A DNA stretch of 64,000 nucleotides from Cupriavidus sp. YR651 (lineage in GTDB: Bacteria > Pseudomonadota > Gammaproteobacteria > Burkholderiales > Burkholderiaceae), in assembly GCF_900101625.1 (NCBI RefSeq), contig NZ_FMYZ01000002.1, positions 682,001 through 746,000 on the forward strand, written 5' to 3'. Below, one piece after another: positions 43,994 to 52,514 of this stretch. Below the pieces are notes generated by a model. It saw only the letters and a program-made list of their open reading frames with translations, made no database searches and was not told where the DNA came from. Numbering within the stretch: position 1 is the stretch's first letter; the number at the start of each line of letters is the position of its first letter. A program made the position numbers and the translations under genes.

Positions 43994-46051
43994 CTAGTTC
44001 AGTGGCCGAATGACCTTGCCTTCCCACTGAATCAGCTGGAACTTGAGGCCGGCGGTCGCCTCAAGAAACACCGACTCCATCTCATCGAAAGAAGCGGCAA
44101 CGATGGACTGCAGACCGGTTTGCGCGCTCAACAGCTGAAGTAGGGCGTGCTGGCTCATGGCGCGCATCGAATGCTGCCCGGGCTCATCCATTAGAAGGAT
44201 CCCCGGATGATGTCCTTCTACATCTGGCATCGAAGATGCTTGGTAGAGAGCCAACAGGTAGCCCCAAATGAGTCGTACGAAGTCGCTTGCGCTGGAGTCG
44301 GCGGTGAGGTTTGTTTGCTGGCCCTTGGTCTTGATGATCTGCCTCAGCTCAATGTCAGAGAGGACGGGTGTCAAAGTGTCCAGACTGATGCGGATGTCCT
44401 CAACTTCCGCGCTCTCGTAGCCAAACGAACTCGCATTGCTCCGGAAGAAGTTCTCAAAGTACCGGATGTGTGCGAGGTCCGTTTTGCTGTATGTCTCTTT
44501 CGGTAGAGCGCGGCGACTGGCTTGGTTGGCGCCAAGACGACTCGCCACCCCTTCAAAGACGGTTATTAAGGTATCAAACTGGGAAGTCAGGACTTTCAGG
44601 TTGGACAGTTCCAGTTCAATCTGAATTTGCCTGCGAACGACGGCGCGAGACTCAACAACGCCATTGCTGAGGTCGCCGCGCAGCGAGTTATGATAGTCGC
44701 GGGTTGCCGCCAGACGTGCCGCTACGTCGCCTGCGGCAATCTCGGAGTTACGAATTTCCTCCAACACGCCGTTAATTTGGCTCTGCAGCATGAGCCGCTG
44801 ACTGTCGAGGTATTTGATGTTCGTCTCAAGATCCATCTGAGGCCCGGAGACGATTCCCGCCAGCAGGGTGCTCTCGACGGCCTGATGGCATGTAGGGCAG
44901 TGATCGGTGGCAAGCTCGAGGTCCAGCTGAGCTCCGAGCACACGTAGCTTTAGTGCGGTCTTGTTACGCTCTACATCTTCGGTCGCTTCAGCGTGCAACT
45001 GACGAAGCTCCGCCAGAGATGCATTCTGCAGCGTGAGGTTCGTCGTCACCCGCTCATGCAGAACGCTCAGCCGTTGAAGTTCCGCCGAAACCGACTCGAG
45101 TTCCTGAAGCGCTTCAGCACCCGAAGCCTCCTTGTATGCCTCAGCTTTTGCGCCGAGCGTTGCGTGCTCCTCTCGCAGGGCGCTGACATAGTATGCCAGC
45201 GAAGTCTGGGTCTTCCCGTCTGACTTTACGAGTTGCACCGATGACGCGTCGAAGGTGGACGTTGCAGTCGCAGAGAGGCCCTCGATGACGACTCCATTCG
45301 CGGTCGTAGCAAGGCGGAGCTTCTCGTAAGCCTTTCGCCAATCGGAGTCGATTCCCAGCGACTCAGCATCCAGCTTGGCGCGCTCGGCCTGCCGTTCGAA
45401 AACGCTCAACCCCAACAAGAACTCGGTCACACGGATGCGGGTATCCCGAATTCCAAAGAAAGGAGCATTGGCAATGTAGTCTGTCCATCCGCGCTTCTGC
45501 TCCACCGCCAGGGCCGCGAAAATCGTCTGGAGGTAAAGTTTCGCCATCCCTCCGTTCGTCGTTGGGACCTGAGGAAGTTGATAACCCAGGAACTGCTCTA
45601 GGAACAGAAAGAAGCCTTCTTCCTTTTGGGCGCTACCGGAGTCAAATAGATAGGTCGGTCGTGGAGATCCCAGTGCCGCGTCGCCAGTCAGGCGCGCACC
45701 TTCAAAGATTTCCACAAGTTTGGAGCTACGGGCGTCATCATTGATGGCCCTTCGAAGGGTGACGATTCGACCGTCAGCATTCTCCAGTTCGAGAAGTACC
45801 TCAGACATGTCGACCTGAATGCGTGTCTCACCATGAACGAAGTAGTCCTTGACGGCGTAGTTGAGAACCTTCTCGCCTTTGCCGCCAATTAGCTCCTCCA
45901 TGCCTAGCCCGTAGATCAGGCAGTTGAAGAGGGTACTCTTCCCGCTTGAATTGCTCCCACGGATAACAGTAAGGCCGCGCCCGAACTCGAATTTGAAGCC
46001 AAACTCTCCGGCGGCGGTCTTCAATCTCAGCTTGATGGCACGGATGATCAT
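43994..46051 (-). CDS. SMC/Rad50-like zinc-hook ATPase (ABC-3C ATPase)
   Basis: 685 residues from the ATG at 46051, which overlaps the preceding gene by ATGA and follows GGGAGGC. Walker A GSNSSGKST (32-40), long helical region, zinc-hook HCPTC at about 384-388, second helical arm, signature-type SSASDFVRLIWGY, and Walker B ILLMDEPGQHS (about 618-628). This matches the ABC ATPase of ABC-three-component conflict systems, in which an SMC-like ATPase acts with a middle component and an effector. Nucleic-acid sensing is inferred from the family. The first and last parts are complete. Confidence 0.82.
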   Translation of the reverse strand: MIIRAIKLRLKTAAGEFGFKFEFGRGLTVIRGSNSSGKSTLFNCLIYGLGMEELIGGKGEKVLNYAVKDYFVHGETRIQVDMSEVLLELENADGRIVTLRRAINDDARSSKLVEIFEGARLTGDAALGSPRPTYLFDSGSAQKEEGFFLFLEQFLGYQLPQVPTTNGGMAKLYLQTIFAALAVEQKRGWTDYIANAPFFGIRDTRIRVTEFLLGLSVFERQAERAKLDAESLGIDSDWRKAYEKLRLATTANGVVIEGLSATATSTFDASSVQLVKSDGKTQTSLAYYVSALREEHATLGAKAEAYKEASGAEALQELESVSAELQRLSVLHERVTTNLTLQNASLAELRQLHAEATEDVERNKTALKLRVLGAQLDLELATDHCPTCHQAVESTLLAGIVSGPQMDLETNIKYLDSQRLMLQSQINGVLEEIRNSEIAAGDVAARLAATRDYHNSLRGDLSNGVVESRAVVRRQIQIELELSNLKVLTSQFDTLITVFEGVASRLGANQASRRALPKETYSKTDLAHIRYFENFFRSNASSFGYESAEVEDIRISLDTLTPVLSDIELRQIIKTKGQQTNLTADSSASDFVRLIWGYLLALYQASSMPDVEGHHPGILLMDEPGQHSMRAMSQHALLQLLSAQTGLQSIVAASFDEMESVFLEATAGLKFQLIQWEGKVIRPLN

Positions 46052-46518
46052 GCTGCCTCCCATCCCTTAGCAACTTTGTCGATCATAGCCTCGGTTATGT
46101 CCTTGCCAATCTGTATCAGTAAGCTGCGTTCTTCTGCGAACGCGCCGGAGTCTTTGAGCACCTCCGCGATGAATGCCTTGCCTTTGTCTGCGATTTGGTA
46201 TCCGGTCGATGTCGGTTGAACAAGTTCTTCCGCGATCGCGAAACGAACGGCAATAGCTAATGCCGGGTCGAATCCCCAGGCCGTCATGAGAAGGACCTTT
46301 GCCTTCGCCGCTTCCACGAGCTTCTGAATGCGGTCGGTTCTCTTCAACGCCCAATTGAACAAATGGAGGCGAGCCAGGGAGGACTTCCCGCCCCGAGAGG
46401 ACAAATGAAGTACTAGTAGTACCTGCGCGATCTTATACAGTGGGCGGTGCTCTACGAGAACAGGAGAAGGGCGGCGTACAAAGCGAAGATGGCGCTTTTC
46501 AGCCAATAGTTCAGCCAT
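46048..46518 (-). CDS. Middle component of the ABC-3C-like system
   Basis: 156 residues from the Met at 46518 (MAELLAEKRHLRFVRRPSPV), overlapping the effector gene by 8 bp and the ATPase by 4. The pattern HRPLYKIAQVLLVLHLSSRG, ARLHLFNWALK and a C-terminal winged-helix-like region (FAIAEELVQPTSTGYQIADK) is typical of the middle component, which bridges effector and ATPase. It has no catalytic motif. A longer start at 46539 is possible but the chosen one has the better ribosome site (GCGAGG). Confidence 0.75.
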   Translation of the reverse strand: MAELLAEKRHLRFVRRPSPVLVEHRPLYKIAQVLLVLHLSSRGGKSSLARLHLFNWALKRTDRIQKLVEAAKAKVLLMTAWGFDPALAIAVRFAIAEELVQPTSTGYQIADKGKAFIAEVLKDSGAFAEERSLLIQIGKDITEAMIDKVAKGWEAA

Positions 46519-47437
46519 AGTCAACCTCGCACACGGCAATCCATCTCGACACCATCAGCCGCGCGATCAACGCAGCTTCAGTCCCGTCGATGGCGGGGGC
46601 CAATTCCTTGGTAATGCGGTCAGTCAAGCCATCGCGAATTTTTTCGGTAAGTTCCTGAGGTGTTCCTTCCCAGGTGGCGCACGCCTCGACGACGTCGGCC
46701 TCATAGCCGTTGATGAGCTTGGCCAGTCGCGAGTGAACAGCAGGCGCTTCTTCATTTATCCGTCTGAAGTGAGCGTCATGCTCCAAGAACTCCTTCAACG
46801 TTATTTTCGCGAACTTTTCGGTCAATGAGTCGACCTTTTCGGGCGGATATCTCCCTTCAAATCTAGCCCTGGTTTTTCGTGCGACGTTCTCGTGGTATAT
46901 GGCCGCGCCGACGTCTACATGCGGAAGCGTAACAGGCAGGCCGCCGAAATTCATGGACTGACCGGTGGCGGCCATCATCTCCTGAATCTCTGCCGCGTAG
47001 TGGTCGCCGTCATGCACCAGAACTTGAAAGTCCGGTTCGAGAATCGATAGACTCCATCCGCGAACCTCTGCTTCCTTTGTCTGAGCGTGCTTGAGTAGCT
47101 CGTTGTGGGCGATGACCGGGGTGACCAAGTACCAGCGTCGCAACTTCGTGGGCCCCAAAAGCTTCTTCAGGTCTGCCTCGTTGGTCCGCAGCTTTTTTAG
47201 ATCAGTCGTAATCTTGTCGCGTTGCTTATCGTGCAGGTCCTTGGTGGGGTAGGCCTTGTCTGGGCAGTAGCACTGGTATCCACATCCCGTGCTCTTGGTG
47301 AAACCTTCCAAGCCATAGTCCCCAGGTGTGGCGGGAATATTGAGATAGCCGTCCTCAGCGAATTTGCGCTTGAAGACGAGTTGGCAGAGTCTTTCCCAGC
47401 TATTCCCATCAAACGGGCCGTACGGAGTCGAGAACAC
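46511..47437 (-). CDS. Restriction-endonuclease-like effector of the ABC-3C-like system
   Basis: 308 residues. The N-terminal 130 residues look like a PD-(D/E)xK nuclease: Glu15 in NSWERLCQL, Asp40 and Glu44 in TPGDYGLEGFTK, and Gln55 in YQCYCPDK. The last Lys of the usual (E/Q)xK is replaced by Tyr57, with Lys61 or later lysines as possible substitutes, so activity is uncertain. Residues 180-308 are helical, probably the docking region for the middle component. It is first in the operon 47437-43640. Mobility as a cassette is suggested by hns/HU flanks. Confidence 0.75.
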   Translation of the reverse strand: MFSTPYGPFDGNSWERLCQLVFKRKFAEDGYLNIPATPGDYGLEGFTKSTGCGYQCYCPDKAYPTKDLHDKQRDKITTDLKKLRTNEADLKKLLGPTKLRRWYLVTPVIAHNELLKHAQTKEAEVRGWSLSILEPDFQVLVHDGDHYAAEIQEMMAATGQSMNFGGLPVTLPHVDVGAAIYHENVARKTRARFEGRYPPEKVDSLTEKFAKITLKEFLEHDAHFRRINEEAPAVHSRLAKLINGYEADVVEACATWEGTPQELTEKIRDGLTDRITKELAPAIDGTEAALIARLMVSRWIAVCEVDYG

Positions 47438-48006
47438 AGTGGATTCTCCCGCCCCTAACCCAGTCCTCGGAGGAGGACGAAGTGGATCGGCGTATTCCAG
47501 TGACCTGATGGAGTCCGATCCCGGAAAATTCGGGTAAAAGTGTTTTGGTCAAGGCCCAAGTAATGCTCCCAGGTCGCCAACAGCTGCGAAATTTGAACTA
47601 AATGTCGCTCTGTCGCTTCGAAGCACATTTTTCGGCATCTGTAGCAATTTGTAAAGGCAACAACAGCCCCAACGTTGTTCTGCAGCGCCAAGGATTGGGC
47701 GCCCGCGCGCGTGGGGACGCCTTCGGCAAGCGTATCGGGCGTGGGAACAGATGAGGGAAGAAGAATGGTTGGGACCGTTTTCGCGCGCTTGCTGGTCAAC
47801 CCCGATCGGGGAGGGGTGAGCAAATGGAACGCCTTGGTAACTCACACTTCCACTGCCGTAGCAATAGCGCTGTTTCTATGGGCTGGCCCGGCGCGATTTG
47901 GACGCCGGAAAATTGTGACATCTCCACCCATTGCGCGCCGGTTCAAATCTTCGCTATGCTGCGCGGATTCCGGCAATAGTGCCGGTAGTTCTGCGACAGG
48001 AGCCAC
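47438..48006. other. Intergenic region between divergent effector operon and HU gene
   Basis: 569 bp. One minus-strand frame (47455-47823) ends FRDRTPSGHWNTPIHFVLLR but has no convincing start or domain; it may be a transposon scar. Promoters for the ABC-3C-like operon (minus) and HU gene (plus) must lie here. No clear operator seen. Confidence 0.5.
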
Positions 48007-48450
48007 ATGGCAACGAAGAAGACGGCCGCCCCGAAGACTGCGGTAAAGAAAGCGGCAGCACCGGCAAAGAAGGCTGCTCCCGTAGTGAGGAAGGCCGCGC
48101 CCGTAGCGAAGAAGGCTGCAGCAGCGCCCGTAGCAAAGCCGCTGAAGGACACGTTCAACAAGTCGAGCCTGCTGGCCCACCTGGTTACCCAGACTGAGTT
48201 GGACAAGAAGACGGTGCAGACGGTCCTGTCGCACCTCGAGAACACCATCGTGAGCTCGATCCACAAGAAGGGCGCAGGCGAATTCACGCTGCCGGGCCTC
48301 TTCAAGGTGTCGGCCATCCAGGTTCCCGCCACGAAGAAGCGCTTCGGCAAGAATCCGTTCACTGGCCAGGATCAGTGGTTTGCTGCCAAGCCGGCGTCCG
48401 TGAAGGTCAAGGTTCGTCCGCTGAAGAAGCTGAAGGACGCTGCGGTGTGA
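48007..48450 (+). CDS. HU-family DNA-binding protein with histone-H1-like tail
   Basis: 147 residues in two parts. Residues 1-45 are an Ala/Lys/Pro tail with repeats such as KKAAPVVRKAAPVAKKAAAA, resembling histone H1 and AlgP tails; residues 46-147 are an HU/IHF fold starting LKDTFNKSSLLAHLVTQTEL, with the beta-arm region GAGEFTLPGLFKVSAIQVPA and RFGKNPFTGQ in place of the usual RxGRNPxTG. Such tailed HU proteins occur in Cupriavidus/Ralstonia and bind or compact DNA. Placed between the ABC-3C operon and the second hns gene. Confidence 0.88.
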   Translation: MATKKTAAPKTAVKKAAAPAKKAAPVVRKAAPVAKKAAAAPVAKPLKDTFNKSSLLAHLVTQTELDKKTVQTVLSHLENTIVSSIHKKGAGEFTLPGLFKVSAIQVPATKKRFGKNPFTGQDQWFAAKPASVKVKVRPLKKLKDAAV

Positions 48451-48642
48451 GGTACAGCAGCTAGCAGTGATAAAAAGAGGGGCCCCTTTCGCATTTGGAA
48501 TCCTTGGGCAGGTGTTCTCATTTCCGATCCCTGGCGACGGGCGCAAAAATGGAGCCGTTGGGACGGTCACTGAGCTGGCTCTATTTTGGCGAAGCTATCT
48601 GTTAAGCTACCTATCAGCACGAAACTAGTGGAGAAAGACCGA

Positions 48643-48957
48643 ATGGCAACCTACAAGCAACTGCTGGCTCAAAAGGAAGCGTTGGAGGCCCAACTCGCTG
48701 AAGTCCGCGCTAATGAAGTGGCCGGCGTCATTGAGCAGATCCGAACGCTGATGGAGCAATACGGTCTGTCCCTCGAGGACATCCAGGGCAAACGCCGTCG
48801 TGGTCGACCGGCCGGAAGCGGCGTTGCTAAGGCAGCCAAGGAACCCCTGCCGCCGAAATACCGCGACCCGAAGTCAGGCAAGACATGGTCGGGCCGCGGT
48901 CGGGCGCCCGCTTGGCTTGGCAAGAACCCGAATCGCTATTTGATCGCAGAAGAGTAA
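48643..48957 (+). CDS. H-NS histone family protein, copy 2
   Basis: 104 residues from the ATG at 48643 (upstream GTGGAGAAAG). Differs from the copy at 38804 at about ten positions, mostly conservative (e.g. SVEDVQG to SLEDIQG; GAT to GKT). Same architecture: coiled coil, GKRRRGRPAGSG linker, YRDPKSGKTWSGRGRAPAWL DNA-binding module. GTTAAGCTA at 48601 matches the motif upstream of copy 1, so the two arose by duplication including promoter. It may oligomerise with copy 1. Confidence 0.93.
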   Translation: MATYKQLLAQKEALEAQLAEVRANEVAGVIEQIRTLMEQYGLSLEDIQGKRRRGRPAGSGVAKAAKEPLPPKYRDPKSGKTWSGRGRAPAWLGKNPNRYLIAEE

Positions 48958-50298
48958 AGCATCGCGCGATGCTGGACCGACGGCCCCAGGCCTTATCGTT
49001 AGGCGCCAATAGATCCTCACAAGCTCGCGCAGGCGAGAACCCGCTGCTGGCGTGCTTGATTAAGAACCGCCTTGCCTACCTGGAGCCACAGAACCACCTG
49101 CGGTGGAACTGCTGAGGCGCTACCGGGCTAGCTAGGATGCCGACGGCCTACGCGCGCGGCGAGGATTGACGGCGCACCCGTCGTATGGAACGAGTCAAAC
49201 TAAGGTTCAATGGAAAACATCGAACCTAGTTTTCGCCATTATCAAGTCCCTACGGGGGATGTCCCTTGTCGCCTCCGCCAGTCCCGCCAACTCCGTACGC
49301 GTTGCATGGCGGGAAAAGCCCTGGCAACCGACCGTAAGGGCCGCGACGGTCTTCTTCGCCAGCATCCATTGCAAAAGTACGGCAATCAAAGCCGGCTTCA
49401 CGATGTCTTGTCGTCGTCGAAAGTGACGGTGCCCACCTTGAGCCGTAGATCGGCGGATAAGTGAAACGACTGGGGCTCAGAGGCGACTTCATTCGAGGCA
49501 GGAAGACCGCATATTTCCGGCTTTATCCTGGCACGCCCCCTTCGTCAGAGTCGATGACCGCTTCTGGCCCGATCTCTGCCCTTGGTCAGGCCTGGCAGGA
49601 ACCAGCCCATCGGCCCAGCTTGCGGGTGACAAATTCAGTTCACAACCTGCAAACGCTTGTCCAGTAAAGGCTGGCGCAGAAGGGGTTCTGAGTCTTTTGA
49701 TCCAGCGGTTGGAGGGCGCAGTGGGCAAGGTTTTGTTGCAATTTCGGACAGGACCTTCGCCGGCTCGTGTGGTGGGCCTCGACTATTCCTGTTCTTGCTG
49801 GGCATTCTCCCGGGCATTTGCGGCGGCCACGGCATTACCGATTTGTGACCGCTGCCGCCCAGATCTGTGGCAAGAGTTCAAATGGGTCTGTCGCTTCGAT
49901 TTGTACAACCTTCATCACGAGTTGATCGTGAGGACTTTGCGCTGAAACGGCTTTCGCTGGAAATGGACGGTCGCCACGCGGCTATCGATTGCTGCATCTG
50001 GCCCAGCGAGCGCCTGATCCAACTTGGCGATCCGGCGAGCCGAGCACGGCAGGCACCAGTCGCACCTTTCTGGGACATTCGGCCGCCTTGAGGCGTGCGG
50101 TCGATCCGCGAAACGCAGTCATCAAGGTGTTCCAAGCTTGGAGGACGAATTGTTCACCGCGCACGATCCTACAGCACATCCGGATGGGGCTTTGCGTGCC
50201 TGAAGCGCGATTGGGCCCGGCCCTCAGCGAGCGCGGCATGCCGGGCGGCAAGCCGAGGCCGGGGCGGGCGATCTGTCAGCTTCGATGCAACATGCGCA
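48958..50298. other. Degenerate region without confident genes
   Basis: About 1.3 kb in which no frame on either strand looks coding for long. On the minus strand, 49207-49401 reads LLQWMLAKKTVAALTVGCQG, which vaguely resembles the C-terminus of a LysR-type regulator; this is weak. The stretch looks like decayed accessory DNA. Confidence 0.45.
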
Positions 50299-50589
50299 TC
50301 AATCGGGCCATGCCATGCAGCAGACCGATTCACTGAGACATTTCTTGCAGCAATATGTGGTCGGGTTGCGTAGCGTTGTCCCGTACTCTGGGAACGAGAC
50401 AACAATGCTTCTGATACGCTCTAGGCCCGGAACCCCACTCGCGGTTAGCGTCTGTGCTAGCGACTGCGGGTTCCGGATTGCCCCCAACAGCTCATCTTCG
50501 GTCAGTTCGAAGTGATAGTCAGGCGGGCAGTCCTGCAGTTGGGGATTCGAAGACCCCTTCCCTTGGGTCTGGACGAGCTTCGTAGGCAT
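50299..50589 (-). CDS. Small Cys-rich peptide, possible orphan RiPP precursor
   Basis: 96 residues from an ATG directly behind a near-perfect AAAGGAGG ribosome site, the best start signal in this 3-kb stretch. Residues 1-75 are leader-like with an acidic amphipathic segment (FELTEDELLGAIRNP) and residues 76-96 are a short core rich in Cys, Thr and Ser (TTYCCKKCLSESVCCMAW), with two CC pairs and a single C between. No signal peptide. No modification enzyme or transporter is encoded nearby. A metal-binding small protein is an alternative. No family is recognised. Confidence 0.55.
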   Translation of the reverse strand: MPTKLVQTQGKGSSNPQLQDCPPDYHFELTEDELLGAIRNPQSLAQTLTASGVPGLERIRSIVVSFPEYGTTLRNPTTYCCKKCLSESVCCMAWPD

Positions 50590-51844
50590 AAGAACCTCCT
50601 TTGGCGGCACTAGGCCGCGCACACCATCCTAACGTCAAGATCGCTTTTCCCGCATCTTCCTATCGTGTCTACATGAGTTCGGTCTGAAGTCGCGCTTGCG
50701 CTAGTGAGAAAAACCAGTGGCAACGTCAGCAAACGGAAACTCTTTGCCGGGGCATTGTGCCCGCTTGCGCAGGCCACGGGTGCCGATCAATTTCGAAATG
50801 CAATTTTTTATCCTCTCCCAGTCACTCTGTCGATCGTCTGGAGTCTCGCCCGCCGCCGTGCCTGGTGTCATCGAAGGCGCTACCGCTGTTTTGCATTCTT
50901 CTTGCGTACTTAAATGCGGACGCACGTGAATGCACTTCAGGAAATGTAAGAAGCGTAGAAGACGGCCAGCAAAGTGCAACTGCATGCGGTTTCATGCTGG
51001 TCTGCACGGTATTTTCGGCGTAGAGCTCCTATGGCCGAGCCGGGCCGGGCCCAACCCCGCGCCACCATACCGCCGGGCGCAACCGTCCTTGGACAGTGCG
51101 ACTGTTGACATATATACGAAATTGGAAGCGAGTGATGTATATGCGCCTTCAGGTTTAGTCGTGCATCGCGATTTTCCGAAGGACTATTAACGATGCAATC
51201 TCCCGAACACGCACGGGGCCAGATGTTGGGGAGTTCGCCATTAACGCTCGAAGGCGGGAGCACACGCCAGATGCCTGCAACTTTAAAGTTGGCTGACATT
51301 TCCGGCCCCCTGCCATGAAGCTTCCGACTGTCTCTGAACCCTTCTGTGACATTCGCCCAAAGTCCGACGAGCGGCTGCTTTAAACGCACTACAGATATGC
51401 GAGCGACAGCTAGGCTTTCGCTGATTAGCCTGTGAGCGCCACGATTTCAACTGACGCCAAATATAGCAAGCGCTGGAGACCGGTGAGGAGAAGGTCGCAC
51501 TTTGGAGGATCAGCCCGATGATCCCGATCTGGTCGCGAAGATGCTAGCGTCGAATGATGCTCAGTATGGCCACGTCGAGCACGCCGAACTCCCACTCGTT
51601 CCCAAGCGGGCAAGTGTTCTAAACGTGGGTCAACATTCGATGCAAGAGCCTGCCGTGGGTGGGTCAGGATTCAGTGCAGGTCAACAGCCTGGGCTAAGGC
51701 CGCAGTGGGATGTTGTCGAAAATATGCATTGGGAGCCCTGAATAGAGGCACCGGCCCGCACGCCGGCAATCCGCCCCGTCGATGTTTGACAATAACCAAC
51801 CAGTCGGCTATTATTTTTTCGAACTGCTCACCAACCATCGCGAC
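50590..51844. other. Region with no confident gene except insertion-sequence remnants
   Basis: About 1.25 kb. A minus-strand frame 50701-50871 (DRQSDWERIKNCISKLIGTR) is possible but has no ribosome site. The right part (51625-51686) holds an insertion-sequence end, listed separately. The immediate upstream region of tetR (51797-51808) holds an operator-like ACCAGTCG. Confidence 0.45.
51625..51686 (-). mobile_element. Left insertion-sequence end remnant (IS21-like terminal repeats)
   Basis: Read on the minus strand this is a terminal TGTTGAC, then CTGAATCCTGACCCAC (51659-51686), then TTGCATCGAATGTTGACCCAC further in. The same two-block end occurs in opposite orientation at 59093-59221. IS21-like elements have such multiple terminal repeats. 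No transposase gene remains. Confidence 0.55.
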
Positions 51845-52435
51845 ATGCCAAGACCTGCCAACCCCGAAATCCGTCACCGCCTCCTGATCGACGGTGGCCG
51901 TGTGATCCACACCGCCGGGTTCAACGGGGCCGGTGTGCAGGACATCGTAGCTGCCGCGGATGTTCCCAAGGGATCGTTCTATAGCTACTTCGAGAGCAAG
52001 GAAGCCTTTGCCGCCGCAGTGCTCGAGGCTTATTGGGATTCAGTTGAGCAACGACATGGCAAAGTGATGTACGACGCGCGCATCGCGCCGTTGGCCCGGA
52101 TCGAAAAGCTATTCGAGTTGCTGGTGGTCGATCACGCAGCACAGAAATTCAGACCTGGATGCCTTGTAGGCAATCTTTCCCTCGAATTGTCCAATACCAG
52201 CAGTGAAGTCCGAAAGGTCCTGGAGCGCATTCTGGCGCGCTGGCAAGGCATGATCACAGCCTGTCTAGACGAGGCCAAGATGCGCCAGGAACTGCCCGCG
52301 GACAGTGACTCCGAGCAGCTCGCGTCCATCATCATCGAAGCCTGGGAAGGCGCGGTCATGCGCAGCAAGGTCGAGTGCAGTGGCGACGCGTGCCGCCGGT
52401 TTCAGCAGGTAACGCTCAAGCGATTGTTGATCTGA
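51845..52435 (+). CDS. TetR-family regulator (NemR/AcuR-like)
   Basis: 196 residues from the ATG at 51845. The N-terminal HTH is TAGFNGAGVQDIVAAADVPK followed by GSFYSYFESKEAFAAAVLEA, close to NemR-type regulators that sense electrophiles and other reactive compounds. The C-terminal ligand domain includes a Cys in GCLVGNLSLEL and another near the end (VECSGDACRRF), possible sensing residues. It is 80 bp before the exported hydrolase gene. Short palindromes of similar sequence lie before both tetR and the hydrolase, so it probably represses the module. Confidence 0.85.
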   Translation: MPRPANPEIRHRLLIDGGRVIHTAGFNGAGVQDIVAAADVPKGSFYSYFESKEAFAAAVLEAYWDSVEQRHGKVMYDARIAPLARIEKLFELLVVDHAAQKFRPGCLVGNLSLELSNTSSEVRKVLERILARWQGMITACLDEAKMRQELPADSDSEQLASIIIEAWEGAVMRSKVECSGDACRRFQQVTLKRLLI

Positions 52436-52458
52436 TATTTTTTTGCCTCTTTAAATAG

Positions 52459-52470
52459 ACGACTGGTCGT
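52459..52470. promoter_or_regulatory. TetR operator candidate before hydrolase gene
   Basis: ACGACTGGTCGT, a 5-2-5 palindrome in ATAGACGACTGGTCGTATAT, resembling the NemR box. Its core (ACCAGTCG on the other strand) recurs at 51798-51805 upstream of tetR, suggesting autoregulation and module control. Confidence 0.5.
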
Positions 52471-52514
52471 ATATACAGAGCAATGCGCTCACCCACCAAG
52501 AAAGGAGCCTCCTC

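Noticed and set aside
47455-47823. Possible minus-strand gene between the effector operon and HU
   Set aside because: No ribosome site, no domain and atypical composition; kept only as part of the intergenic description.
49207-49401. LysR-like C-terminal fragment on the minus strand
   Set aside because: Only about 20 residues look similar; too weak to list as a pseudogene.
48958-51844. Search for CRISPR array, tRNA or rRNA genes
   Set aside because: No regularly spaced repeats of 25-40 bp and no cloverleaf-like or rRNA-like sequence were seen here or elsewhere in the window; the short repeats at 31.7-32.2 kb are too short and irregular for CRISPR.
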